From positions 1,674,001 to 1,738,000 of the forward strand of contig JANTQA010000026.1 in NCBI GenBank assembly GCA_027625915.1: DNA of 64,000 bases, written 5' to 3'. A model generated the notes under the pieces. The model saw nothing but the letters and a program-made list of their open reading frames with translations. It made no database searches and had not been told where the DNA came from. This document shows, one piece after another, positions 1 to 11,916 of the stretch. The translations under genes were made by a program, and so were the position numbers. This stretch comes from Anaeramoeba flamelloides (taxonomy: Eukaryota; Metamonada; Anaeramoebidae). Position 1 is the stretch's first letter. Every line of letters begins with the position of its first letter.

Positions 1-1261
1 ACCTCTCTGACTTATTAACAACTTTATAAACAAGAGGAAAAAATGAGATAAAGTTAAAAATAGAGTAAGTTTTTTTGATAACTAGGATTTTAATGATAAA
101 AATAGTAAACGAGTACCTTCGATATCCTAAATATTCCCTTCCAAAAATAATTACTCAATCTTTACATTTTATTAAGGTCTGCTGCCCCTAAATAATGAAA
201 AAAATGAAAAAAAAAAATTATATATTTATCTTTAATTACCAATCAAACAATCAATATGTCTTAATTTATATCCATAAGATATGTATATCTATTTATTTGT
301 CGATCTACCCACACCTAAATATTATAAAACCCATCGAATAAAGATCAAAAATATTTCTATAACAAAAAAAAAAAAAAAATTTTATTGTGATAATCATCAT
401 AGAATAAAACCAAGACTAAAAAAAAACCCCAACCAATACTTATTTATTTATTTTTTTTAACATTTTATACCTCTCCATTGATCAATCATAGATTCAGATT
501 TCTGAAGAAAAAATTTCAAAAAATTCATATTTTAATACAATCAAATAACCTTTAAAATTTGTACCAAGCCCAAGATCGATCAGCAAAGAACCAAAATAAC
601 AAGTTGCCATACCTAATACAAGATAATCTTTTTTTCAAATTTGATGGTATGTAAACCTTTATGCTTTGATAAACAAGGAAAAAAATCTCAAAGACTTTAC
701 AACAATAGGATATTTTCACTCATAGTTTATATGTCAAGTTTAAATAGTAATGTGAGACATTAAGAATGATTTGAAAAGAACTTTTAATTGATTGAAAATT
801 TATTGACACACAAGAGGTAAACTTGCTTAAAGAGAATAGGAATTATAAATAACAAAATTTTCTTATTAAAGGTACTTTGTCTGTTTTTTAGAATTAATTT
901 GATTATAAAAGATGGAAAATGTCTCTATTTCAAACTGAAGATTCCTTCAAATGTTTATAGCAGTGTATTTTTATCAAATTGGGAATTATTTAGAAGACAA
1001 ATATTGAAGAAAATATTTTTTTGGTTACAATTAAATTTTTTCTTATTTGAGCTAAAACCATTACAAACATTTTGCAAATTTATGATTCTTTCTTTTTAAC
1101 ATAAATTAAAAACTCTTTGATCAGATTAAATATGGATGAAAACCACCATTTCTTTTTTTTAAATCAGGATTAGAGCAGAAATTTAGTTTTTCCAAAAGTT
1201 TTTAAAAATATTTTTCACATTTTTTCTTCTGTTTAACTCAATTATTATCTTCGAAATTCAA
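1..1261. other. 5' flank of the TRIM-like gene, AT-rich
   Basis: No convincing gene is visible. It holds one half-copy of foldback family B at 562-661 and homopolymer A/T runs. A 66-codon open frame at 899-1099 has a composition typical of chance AT-rich reading and no recognisable motif. The promoter of the downstream gene should lie in the last few hundred bases, but no specific element can be named. Confidence 0.5.
562..661 (+). repeat. Foldback family B, solitary right arm (B4)
   Basis: The sequence matches the right arm of the three complete B elements, including the core CAAGATCGATCAGC and the terminal GTAAACC. It ends in CCTTTA where intact copies have CCTTAA, so the TTAA flank is mutated. 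No left arm is recognisable upstream, so this is a truncated, older copy. Confidence 0.75.
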
Positions 1262-1543
1262 ATGTCAAAAAAAGATACTTTCCCACCAACAGGATTCCAA
1301 CAACTTTATTCTGAAAATGAAATCCAACCAGACATCAGTGTTTCTGATCTTTGTGAAAACTGTTTGGAAGAAAAAAAAGAAGTTGCATCCAAGTTTTTTT
1401 GCCTCTCTTGTAAAATGAGTTTTTGTGAGGAATGTAACAAAACTGCGCATACACTTTCAGTCTTAAAAAAGCATCAACGTATTAAAATAAAGAAGGGTAC
1501 TTTCTAAAATCCTTTATGATTTTTTTTCTCCTTACCAACCAAA

Positions 1544-1578
<35 letters not shown>

Positions 1579-3016
1579 TTAACAAATATCTATAGGAACC
1601 CTTGAAAAAGAAGAAGGGTCCTTGGAAAGGTTTTGTTATAAACACAATAAAAACTTGCGAGTGTTTTGTTTTAATTGTGAGCAACTAATCTGCACGAATT
1701 GCGCATTTAGCAACCATGAAGATCACGAAATCAAAACGATTGACATTGCAAGCAAGCAATACAAATTAAAGAATCTTGACGCAGTTCCGCAGACACTTAA
1801 ACGGAAAGAAGACTTTGTGACAAAGGTACAGCAAGAAAAGGAAATGATCACACAGAAACTTGATCAAAGATTGAAAGATCTGGATGAAAAAAGGGATCTC
1901 TTAATCAAGAAAATTGAACAAGTTGTGCACAATTTGAAGGAAACAATTACTGACGAAGAAATGAAAAAGTTAAAACTATTGTTTGAACAAGAACAAAAAG
2001 AAAAGAGGAATGTCGGGCTCTTAAAAACTGCAGAAAAGAATTTGTCCAGATTACAATCTGCACAACGAAGAAAGGATCACTTAGAAATCCTCGGGTATTC
2101 TGTCTTGTTTAACCACGCGAGCGACATTTCTGTCAAATCCAAGAAGGAAACGCTGGCGGCCGTTTCGGGCCCCCAAAAGAAGCTGTCCATTGCCACACAA
2201 ATTGAAAGCCTGATGAAAATGGATTTTGTTACGCCATTCGATATCAGCAAATGCAAAATAGGGATCAATTCCAAATTTGGATCGATTGGTGATATGATGA
2301 CAATCACGCTGACCATTAGCAACACAAATTACCAGCCCAGCGACTATGTCCCTGCACTAATACAATGCCACGTCACGGAACAAAAGAACAATTCGGAAAT
2401 GGTAGTAACAAATTTTGTCCGAAAGCAAGACTTTCAGGGCATTTTCATGTGCACGTTTAAGCCCAAAGCGGTGAGCAAATACAATGTAACTAAAATAGTG
2501 ATCGACGGCGAAATAATTCTTGTCAATGAAATCAATTTTGAAATTACCGCCTATAGCAACTGCTGGAACCCAAATAAAAAAGGAGAGAGGATCGCCCTAA
2601 GCAACGGGAACAGATCAGCCCGATTTATCGGCGGATCAGGCAGGGGCAAGGATCGCCAAATCGAAGGCGTGCAAATAATGACCTCTGGCGTTCATACGTT
2701 CAGACTCAAAATTGATAAGCTTTCGGGCTGTATGGAATTAGGAGTAAAGCCGCCCCTGAAAAAAGGCTGGGTTTACAAAGTTGGTTGGACATTTTGCTTA
2801 GACTGCGCTGAAAAGCATTCACTAGGAGCCAGCTATAGATTCGGGAAAAAATGTAAAACAGGAGATGTCATTACAATGATCATTGATATGGACAAACATA
2901 CCCTCTCATATAAATTAAATGACATAAATTTGGGTGTATCTTCAAAAAATATCTCCAAAGAAGTCGTAATCGCAGTTGGAATTTGGGGAATAAATAACCA
3001 AATTTCATTTCTATAA
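1262..3016 (+). CDS. TRIM-like protein: two B-boxes, coiled coil, filamin repeat, SPRY-like domain
   Basis: Two exons, 1262-1496 and 1596-3016, with a 99-bp GT-AG intron that contains a long A run. The split codon gives Gly79, and the spliced CDS is 1656 nt for 551 aa. The first B-box has ligands C31, C34, C47, C50, C55, C58, H63 and H71. The second, at residues 92-122, has C92, H95, C103, C106, C111, C114, H119 and H122. A Lys/Glu-rich coiled coil covers about 135-240, a filamin-type immunoglobulin repeat about 293-397 and a SPRY-like region about 402-551. There is no RING domain, so ubiquitin ligase activity is not expected from this chain alone. In TRIM proteins these parts mediate zinc binding, oligomerisation and target recognition. 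Coding DNA around 2.1-2.8 kb is clearly more GC-rich than the flanks. The start is the first ATG in frame. Exact function is unknown. Confidence 0.88.
1497..1595 (+). other. Intron of the TRIM-like gene
   Basis: It begins GTACTTT and ends CTATAG, and it carries about 30 consecutive A residues. Translation across it meets a stop within four codons. Removal joins the two zinc-binding modules in frame, with one base of the codon left in exon 1 and two in exon 2. Confidence 0.85.
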
Positions 3017-4049
3017 GAGAAATAGAGTTAGAATTTATTCCCCTGATTTGAACAAGTATCTGTATTTCCTCAACATTTTTATATTTTAATATTTTTCACT
3101 TCAAATATTTAAAACAATTTTTACTCACAACAGTAAAAATAATAAAAAAAAAAAAATTCAAAAAGATATTATTCAATATATTTATTTATGTCTTTATTAA
3201 TTTATTTATTCATTTGTTGTGTGTCAGATTCTGAAAAATTGATAAAGAGATAAAGGAAATTTTAATTTTGACTATTTAGTATGAGTTACCAAACAACTTT
3301 TTTATTTTGACCTAAATCAATTTTCTCATTTTGTTATTTATTATACGAAGAAAGCTCTCTTGAATTATTTGAAAATAATAATTTAAATTTAAGAATTTTT
3401 TTTCGTTATTGCTTATAATTTTTCACTTTCTTTTTGAAAAAAAAAAATGATCGAGTAGTAGATGAAATTGAAACCAATTGTGATAATTTCACCAAATCTT
3501 GGATCGAATTTTTAAATTGTGAGGATTGGAATTTTGGGCTATTTTCGAAGCAAATTATTTGTGAAATTTTTATCAACAAATTGAAAAATGGATGAAAAAT
3601 GAATTTAATATCTTTACAATAAAAAGAAATTCTGTTAGGAGAAAAATAGAAAAAAATAAAGACTGGTTTTTATAATCACCAAAATTCCAATTAGAGTCAA
3701 GGATTTTGATTTTGAAGAAAGAATTGGAAAAAATTAATATCATTTCCAAGATCACTAAAAAAGAAAAAATCACTTTAATTTTACAATTTTTTTTTTTGAA
3801 TATAGCAAATTAAAAAATCAAATATTATTAAATTGTAGATCAATTGACCAAAAAGGAAAAAATAAAATGTTTTTGGAAATTTTTATTTTTATTTAGTATG
3901 TAAAGGCTTTGTTTTTTTTTAACACCCAAACATCTCCAATGGTTTATTATATCAAATTTATTATCATTTTCAAATATCATAAATATTGACAAGTTTTCTC
4001 TCTCTTGTAACATACTGCTAAGGTTTCACTAGTAATGAAAAAAATGAAA

Positions 4050-4215
4050 AATTATATATTTATTTATTTAGAGAAAGGAGTAATCAAAGAAAATTTATCA
4101 AATAAAAAAAAAGAGAAGAAGAATATATATATATATATATATATAAATATAATAATTATATCATTTTTATGACAAAATAGAAAAATCCTGGTCCTGGATA
4201 CACAGGAGGGCAAAA
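4050..4215 (+). repeat. Dispersed repeat J, copy 1
   Basis: It is homologous in direct orientation to 62255-62397. Shared blocks include TTTAGAGAAAGGAGTAAT and a Lys-codon-like A/G-rich stretch, and both end in a CAGAATACACA-like or CTGGATACACA-like block followed by GAGG/GAGC and A-runs. Neither copy is coding. The internal (TA)n tract is expanded only in this copy. Confidence 0.7.
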
Positions 4216-5279
4216 AACCCGATAGAAATATTATTGATTACACACAAAAAATTTCACAATATGTGATTTTTAATTGGTATTCCACCTTCGTTAGTTTTTT
4301 TTTTTAATTTGAAATAATTGAGTCAAATCTTTAATTTTACTTAATTTTTTTGAATCAAAAAAATCTAGATAATACTCGCATAGTGGTTCAATAGGTGCCA
4401 GAATTTATAGATTAATTACTATTTTAAAAAAATCAAAAAAAAATAAAATATTATCACGATAATTAATACTTCATTTTAGATATTTTTTTTTTGAAAAAAA
4501 AAACCCTTTTTATTTCTACATATTGACTACGGATTGCTCTTAAATCTTAAAACCTAATGTACATATTAAAATATTACCCAATATTGTAAATTGGAAAATT
4601 AAAGGAAAAAAAAAGTTTACTTCAACTTTGAAAAAAAAAAAAAAACAAAAAAATACTCTTGTCATAATAACCTGTGAATTTTTTTTTGCACATTTCTTGA
4701 AAATTCAAACGAGTTTTTCTTTTGTATTGAATATATACACCTTAAATGGTCAAAAAAGTGAATAAAAGCTTAATGGATAAATGGTGTTTGTTTCTTAAAA
4801 TTCTATTATTCAAAATGAAATTTTAATAATATAGATCAAATTTGAAAATTTTTATTAAAACTTTTTGACAATTTTTTCTAGATTAAAAGTTTTTAGATTT
4901 AAGAGATCAGTAATTTAAGAAAACAGGCCAAAAATTTGAAATATTTTATTGGTTGGATTCGTTACTTACAAAATTTATAGATACAAAGTGTAAAATAATT
5001 ATAATCAACACAACAACCAAGAAAAGAACATTTTTGTAGGAGAGTAATTTTTTTTTCCAAATTTTATGAAAAAGAAAACATTTAAATGCCCTTTTTTTTT
5101 TATATAATAAACATTTTTTACCCCCTTTATTGCCATTTCCATTATTATTACACCATATCAAGTCTTTGGTGCCTGGAATATAAATTAAAAGATTTATATT
5201 CTTTTTTGAGAAAATCCTTTTGGTTAACCTAAATATTGATTTATTCAACATATTGACAAATATTGGTATTATATTAACA

Positions 5280-5720
5280 CACAAATTTAAAACATCCAAT
5301 CTACTAACAAATAGTATACCTAAGTTCAAATCAATTTTTATTCATAAAGGTATGGTTATTTTCAGTAAAATTTAAATTATTAATTCTAATAGTTCAAAAT
5401 TTTTCATACTATTCTCAATTTTTTTGAATTTTTTTGTTTTCTTGATGATTAAAAATTTTCTAAAAAATTTACTCTATTTTTTGAGATAAATTTTGCAATT
5501 TGATCCTTCATTTTTAGAATTTCTTTTTAAATAATAGAACTTTAAGAAACCAGTATCATATTTTTTAGTTTTTATTATCAGTTTCTTTGATTGGTTAATG
5601 TATTGGTCTTCTATAACAAAAAAACACGCTTTTTATTTTGAAACACACATTATATTTTTTTGCACGGGTTATTTTGACTACAGTAGATTCCAAACTAAAA
5701 ATAGTCTTACTTTATCACCC
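5280..5720 (+). repeat. Dispersed repeat I, copy 1
   Basis: It matches the reverse complement of about 55000-55400 over several hundred bases. Shared blocks include TTATTTTCAGTAAAATTTAAAT, the TTTTTTGAGATAAATT block, and the GAACTTTAAGAAACCAGTA-type block. The two copies differ at many positions, so the duplication is old. No terminal inverted repeats or coding potential were seen. Confidence 0.65.
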
Positions 5721-6309
5721 TTATTTTTACCAGGATCAAAATCGTCATCAAATACAATGATTTATCTTTAAGGTTTTGAGATTTTTCAGGTAGATACCAT
5801 TTTTTAATCCCAATAAAGTTAAAAAAAGTGTGAATTTTTTTTTTTAAGATGAACAAATAAAAATTTTTTCTTAATTTTCAGACTATTTTTTGATCTTCTC
5901 AAAGTGTAACTTCCTTGTGTGGAGACTTTATATGACCTGTGACTGGAATATAACCCATTTTATGATTTTTTGACTGTTAATCCTGATTAAATTTATATTG
6001 TTTTTTATAACCAACTAGTATTTTTAAGTCTTGGTTGAATAGAAATTAAAACAAACTACTGTTAAATTTGATTCTTTTTCTTCAATATTAAGTGTTGGAA
6101 AATTTTAAATTATGAATTTTTTTTGGTTATAATATTAATCAGTATTCAAAAAAAGATCGATAAATTTTTTATTTTTTGAATAATTTTCTTCTGAAATTTT
6201 GTTCACAAATCTAGAAAATATCACTTACAGAAAACCTTAAAATAAAGTTTTTTATTTTTTTCAGAAATTGTTTCTTTGAATAAAAAAAAAGCATTTAACA
6301 TAAAAAAAT

Positions 6310-6381
6310 CGATCCAGGCAGGGCTCGAACCTGCGACCTTATGATCCGCAATCATATATTCTACCACTGAACTACAGGACC
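6310..6381 (-). tRNA. tRNA, anticodon read as GCG (Arg?)
   Basis: On the minus strand the sequence folds as a full cloverleaf. The acceptor is GGTCCTG/CTGGATC with one T-T mismatch and one wobble pair. The D arm is GTTC/GAAT, the anticodon stem TATGA/TCATA with loop TTGCGGA, and the T arm GCAGG/CCTGC with loop TTCGAGC. The discriminator base is G. Box A (TAGTTCAGTGG) and box B (GGTTCGAGCCC) are intact, and a T7 terminator follows. The anticodon by position is GCG, reading CGC (Arg). C35 and G73 fit arginine identity, but eukaryotes normally read CGN with an A34 (inosine) tRNA. The isotype call is therefore tentative, while the gene itself is secure. Confidence 0.85.
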
Positions 6382-6539
6382 GTACAAAAAAGTGAGCAAA
6401 AATTATTTTTTAATAAAATTTTCCAGCATAACATATTTCTCAAAATTCAACTTTGAAAAAAACACTTAACTAATTCAACCAAAAAATATTAAAACGACAA
6501 ATTGAAAAACTATAGTGTTAGTTAACTTAAAAATGATAG

Positions 6540-9500
6540 TTAAAATAATTAAAGTATCCAAGTTCAAAAAAATTTTAACAAGGAATACTGTTTTTATTAT
6601 CTGACAAAATTCGATTTTTCAAAATAAAATTTTCTTAAAGATATTTTAGAATTATTAAATAATATCCACAATAATCAAAATCATTTTTTTTCCTGCCAAA
6701 AATAATTTTTATTGTTATAATGTTTCTTGTGAATAAGATCAAAGAATATGTTAAAAAAATTTTTCAAAATTATATATTTTTTTGCAATTTTTTTTTCATT
6801 ATTTGAAAACCAGAAAACAACTTTTTTGAAACATTCAAGAAAAAAATTTTTTACTTAATAGAACACAATTTGTTTGATAAAGTGTTGTTAAACTTCTAAC
6901 AAATATTAAAGTCTTTAATTACCTAAACTTCAATTAGTTTCCTTGACTAAGATTTAAATAAAAATACAAATAATAAATGATGAAAAAGAATAACAAATTT
7001 TCTTTCAAAATCATAAATTTCGAACATAAAATCAAAAAATATGTTAAACCATTTTCAAGAATTAACTTAATTATAAAAGAAAATAAAAGTTTACTTTATT
7101 TTTTTTTTTAATTGGAATTTTAAAATTTCGTTAAATAAATTTTTTATTTTGTTATTATTTTTTATCATTAATTATTTTTATTTCAATTCAAAATATCAAC
7201 CAAAAAAATTATCCAAGTATAGGTGATTTAATAAATGAATATTTGATAGAAGCTTAACAAAAGTTTAATAATTAAATTTAGATGTATTAGGCATAATTTC
7301 ATTTTTTATTTTAATGTTTTAAAAAAGTTGTTTATAATTTTCCAAAAATGAAAACATCGGCATAAAAATTTTTAAATTTTGTAAAATTTTTTTAACATAT
7401 TCTTTGATCTTATTTACAAGAAACATTCTAGCAAATTAAATCATTATTGTCAGAAAAAAAAAGATTTTAACTTTTTTTGATTATTATTTAACTAATTCCC
7501 AAATATATTCAAGAAAATTTTATTTTGAAAAATTGAATTTTGTCTTATAATAAAAACAAAATTTCTAGATAAAATTTTTAAATGACTTCAAAAATTTAAT
7601 TATTTATTTATTTTATTTTATTTTTTATTAAAGAGGATGTGTAAATTACACTCCAAGTGTACTTTTCCTTAAATTCCCTTTCAGATATTTTTGAGTAAAA
7701 TCATAGATTTTACCATTATTAATTAATGAAAATAATTTCAAACTATCACAGTTTGAAATCATTTCTTTTAAAATTTAATTCTTTTAACTTATTCAGAAAT
7801 AATACTCTTTCTTTTTCATAGGAAGGGCACACCCATAGAAAGTGATCGATTTTGTCTATTATTCCCTTCTGTTCTTATTTTAAACATAAAGGACAAAATT
7901 TATTTGAATTTTTATTTATTACGTAGTTATATCTATTTAAGGATTACAATCCCTGAAATTTGAAAAAATATTATCTTGTGTAGGGTGTCTTGAGTTGTCG
8001 ATTTGGTTCTTAGCTGATCGATCTTGTACTTGGTATGGATTTTAATAGTAGTTCAAAATGTCAATTTTTGACAATTTATTTTTTTTTTTTCTTTTCCGAA
8101 ATCCGAATTGAAGAGTTTAAGATTTTTACATTGATAGGTGTTCAAGAATAACTTTTGAATTTTGGGTTGGTAGAAAAGAATCTTGATTTACTTTTATGTC
8201 AAATAATCAAATGAAAAAATAATTTTTTTAAAAAGCTCCCAATAAAACCAAACTTAATTAAAACTTTCAATCAACAACCTACAAACCACATTTTTTTATA
8301 ACTTAAGTTACAGCCAATTAATCTATAAATCTTAAACTCTTCAATTTCGATTCTAGAAAAAAAAAAATAAATTGTCAAAAATTGACATTTTGAACTACTA
8401 TTAAAATCCATACCAAGTACAAGATCGATCAGCTAAGAATCAAATTAACAAGTGGTAACACCCTACACAAGATAATATTTTTTCAAATTTCAGGGATTGT
8501 AAACCTTAAGTAGTTTGTAAATGTTCTAAATTTTAACAATATTGAGTTTGAAATATAACTTAAATATCTTTGATCTATAAATATTTTTTTTTTTTTGGTT
8601 TTTAATTATTGTAAAATATTTTTGTAATCTCCGGGCCGGTAGAATTCAACAACTCCTTCTAATTATAATTATAAATTTCTTTTTTAAGAAATTTAAAACT
8701 CTACGACTCCCAATTAATTTTAATTGTTTATTCTTTGATTAAATTTGATTAATTTTTCCAGATAGAGGAGAGAGATAGATTTTGTAAATAATTTTTAAAT
8801 TCGAATTTCTTTTTATTAATTGATATTACTAAATTCTTTAATTTATATTCAGTTTTATAAATAAGAACTGATATGTTTTGGTTTATTTTGCATATTTCAG
8901 TAATACATGTATTAATCCAAGAAAGAATTTAATTATTTAAACTCTCCTTCTTAAAATAAATACAATTCTTTTTCAATTGGTAAAATATATCATTTTTTTT
9001 TTTTGGTTAACCAAAAGTATTATCTCAAAAAATTATAAAAATTCTTTATTTTAATATTCCAGACAACAAAGATTTGTTATTGTATAACAATTATCTAAGT
9101 GGGGATAAAAAAGGTAATTTTTTTTTTTATAATGTGAGAAATAAAATGAATTTAAATGTTTATTTATTCAAAATAATGGAAAAAAAAATTGATCTCACAA
9201 AAAAATATTTTTTTATGTGTTTCTTAATCGTACAGATTTTTTTAATACTTGGCATTATATAAAAGTTGTAAGTAGAGAATGCCACCAATAGTACATATTG
9301 AAAATTTACCTTGTTCTTGTGGATGACTGATCCCTTAATTAAAAATAAGAAGAACTTTTTAAAAACTTTAAAGAATAAAAAACTTTAACCAAATAAATAG
9401 GAATTTCAAAGATAAACCTTTTTTATTAAGATTCCATCAAATTTTAATTTAATAAATCAACCTAGACATAGATTCTTTTTATTTTTTGTAATTATAATTG

Positions 9501-9690
9501 AAAAATTCATAATTAAAACCATAACAAAATATTTTTTTTTTTTTTTTTATTAATCAATGCTTTTCAAATCTGAAACGAAAAATATGAAACACCATTCTTA
9601 AGAATTAACTTAATTACTCAGAAAAATAATTATTTAATTTTTTTGTTTTATATTCGAAACATGCAAATTTAAAATTTGTAAAAATATATT
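6540..9690. repeat. Complex repeat D, copy 1 (D1), with nested foldback B1
   Basis: Two arms, about 6540-6990 and 7190-7600, are inverted copies of each other. The right-hand part (7190-7600, then 8960-9350) matches 31800-32620 in D2. The block at 9540-9690 is inverted relative to 31620-31760. In D2 the parts equivalent to 7600 and 8950 are adjacent, so about 1.3 kb is extra in D1, and this includes foldback B1. A 62-codon frame at 9074-9262 has a similar but shorter counterpart in D2; I do not call it a gene. Confidence 0.65.
7937..8509. mobile_element. Foldback MITE family B, copy 1 (TTAA-flanked)
   Basis: The element lies between TTAA at 7937-7940 and TTAA at 8506-8509. It starts GGATTACAATCCCTG and ends with the near inverse CAGGGATTGTAAACC. 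Arms of roughly 190-200 bp face each other around a short A/T spacer. It has no coding capacity and is nested inside repeat D1. TTAA target duplication is the hallmark of piggyBac-type transposition, so a non-autonomous derivative of such a transposon is the best guess. The terminal sequence itself was not recognised. Confidence 0.8.
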
Positions 9691-9898
9691 CAAATTACTA
9701 AAATATTTAGATTTGGTTAACTCATTCAAATAATAAATGAAAATACAAATTCCAAAAAAATTTCTTTTGAATTTTCAACGATATAACTTTTTGAGTTATA
9801 TTCTTACCTACATTATATCACTAATAAAAAAAATCTAAATAAATTAAATTCAAAGGAAAAGCATTATATAATTATGTTGAATCACCTATCTTTAATAA

Positions 9899-10452
9899 TA
9901 AAACTCTTTTTCAGTAAAAAGGTAACCAGTTTTATTGAAGAAATAAAACACCTTCTATGAGTTTAATTCATATTCTTCTCAAACCAAACTTTCAATTTTT
10001 ACATCAGAATCATTTTTTTTTCATTTTTTAATTTTTTTTTTTTTTTTTTCTTCTTCTTTTCTTTTTTCTTTTTTATTTTTTTTTTTTAAAAATTAAATTA
10101 ATAAAAAAAAAATGTTTGAAACTTCAAATTAAAATTAAGAAAAGTTACGTTTTGTAAGTTCTTTAAAAATTCATACATTCACACGTAAAAAATATTATTG
10201 CAAACAATTTTAATTTCCTAAAGAAATTGAGAATTTTGCACGAGAAGTTACAATGTTTGGGTCCCAAAAAATTTATTAACATTGTTTTTTTTTTGAAATT
10301 TTCTAGTTTGTTCAGGCTTGATTTTTATGATTATCTACTCTAACACGAAGTTTATCATTTCTCGTATTTCTCAACAATATAAATTTGGTTGATTCTTAAT
10401 AATTAAGCAACTTTTTCATCTTTGGCTGGGTCACTTTGAGTAAAATGGAGTT
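9899..10452 (+). mobile_element. TIR element family A, copy 1
   Basis: About 550 bp, starting AAACTCTTTTTCAGT and ending with the inverted motif GGCTGGGTCACTTTGAGTAA then AATGGAGTT. It aligns along its length with A2 (25826-26366) and, reversed, with A3 (17301-17864). Its terminal repeats have drifted more than those of A2. The middle is T-rich and non-coding. TA borders are seen in A2 and A3 but are less clear here. Confidence 0.7.
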
Positions 10453-10565
10453 GATATTATATATACTAATTTTTTTTTTTTTTTTAATGAAATACAATAC
10501 CTTAATTCCAAATTAATTTTTAGAAAATTTCCAAAAAAATACCTTTCGAAAATTTAATAAATTCA

Positions 10566-10596
<31 letters not shown>

Positions 10597-10713
10597 AAGT
10601 TCACTTTCCTATATTAAAACTGATAACTCTACTTTCAAGACAATTCCTAAAAAAGAATATTTCAAAAATCATTTCATTCCATGAAATTCCGTAACAATCA
10701 AACCAAGAAAATG

Positions 10714-11246
10714 TAAACTAAATTCCAAAAAATTGTATACAGTTCAAAATGCTAGAAAGAATAGCAATACCCCAATTTACATTCAATGTGAGAATAATTT
10801 TGATTTCACAAATTATTTCATTTGTTATCTATTTTTTTTTTTCTTTTTATTTCCTTTTTCCCAGTTTTGTAATCTGTTTAATTAGATCTATATTTTTTTT
10901 TTAATGATTGAAAGAAGGTTAGGGCTGAGTTTGTTAAAATGAAAAATCACATACAATTGGTTAATGTTATCTTATCACTATATAGATCAACAATTTTTTT
11001 CAAAATTTCAACAAATTTACCAATACATTTTTTGTTCAGCTCATTTCATTATTTTGGACATACCAATTATTTATTTTTTGTTTTATATTTTTTTATTATT
11101 TTTGGATGAAAATAATCACTTATAAAAACATTAATACTCCTTAACTAAATGTTGTTTTATATTAGGTTTGGACTAATATAATAAATTGTGTTTTATTTTA
11201 CACATTTAAAAGTTTTGGTGTGACCAAATTTTTGAAATAGGCCTTA
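10714..11246 (+). mobile_element. TIR element family C, copy 1
   Basis: It starts TAAACTAAATTCC and ends with the inverse, GGTGTGACCAAATTTTTG then AAATAGGCCTTA. The inner left motif (ACAGTTCAAA) and the conserved core with TACATTTTTTGTTCAGCTC match the other C copies. About 530 bp, non-coding, T-rich on this strand. The ends are consistent with TA target duplication, but the flank is AT-rich and not decisive. Confidence 0.7.
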
Positions 11247-11916
11247 GTGTTCAAAAGTGAGTAAAAAATTTCAAAAAATAAAATTTTAATGATTTTTTGT
11301 ATTTATCAGTATTATTATTACTTGAAAATTCTAAAAATGAAATTGATTTGGATTTATAATAACTTAGGTTTTTTTTATTAAAAAAAAAAACACAAATATT
11401 TTATGACAAAAAAACATCTTCAATCCAACAAACAATTTTCGTAACTATCTAGAATTGATACCAATCATTCTTATTTAATATCTGTTCTTATTATTTTGAT
11501 TTTAAAAGTAACATAATCTATTTCAAGAATTAAGATTTAAATGTGAAAAGGTTAATAATTTCAATCATTTCCCAAAGGAATTTTTCATTTTAGAGAATAG
11601 ATAATAGAGAAAAAAAAAACATAATTTAAAAGTCAATAAATCGTTACCAAATCTTTTTGATCAAAGATCTGAAGATTGGGTAATTATTTTTTGAAAAAAA
11701 ATGATATTTAAATATGCTGAATTTATTATAAAAAAAAACATATTATTAGGATTTATTTTTGAATTGAAAAGTGAACAAACAATCAATTAAAAATAAAAAT
11801 AATATAAAAAACTTTTTTTTTTTTTTTTTTTTTTTTTGGTTTTTCTTTTAAAATTTCAAATTATAATAAATTAGTATAAACATTTAAAGACAATAATAAT
11901 AAGATAATTTGGAAAT

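Larger units (their letters stand above)
3017..6309. other. Intergenic, repeats I and J
   Basis: No gene is supported. It holds a (TA)n tract near 4130-4147, the J repeat (4050-4215) and the I repeat (5280-5720). The 127-codon minus-strand frame at 4946-5329 overlaps repeat I and has no recognisable domain, so it is not called as a gene. Confidence 0.5.

Noticed and set aside
4946-5329. 127-codon minus-strand frame
   Set aside because: It is hydrophobic and Lys/Asn-rich without motifs, overlaps dispersed repeat I, and the other copy of I does not keep it open.
6310-6381. Reading the 6.3 kb tRNA as tRNA-Cys(GCA) or Gly(GCC)
   Set aside because: The seven-base loop TTGCGGA with a five-pair stem fixes the anticodon as GCG.
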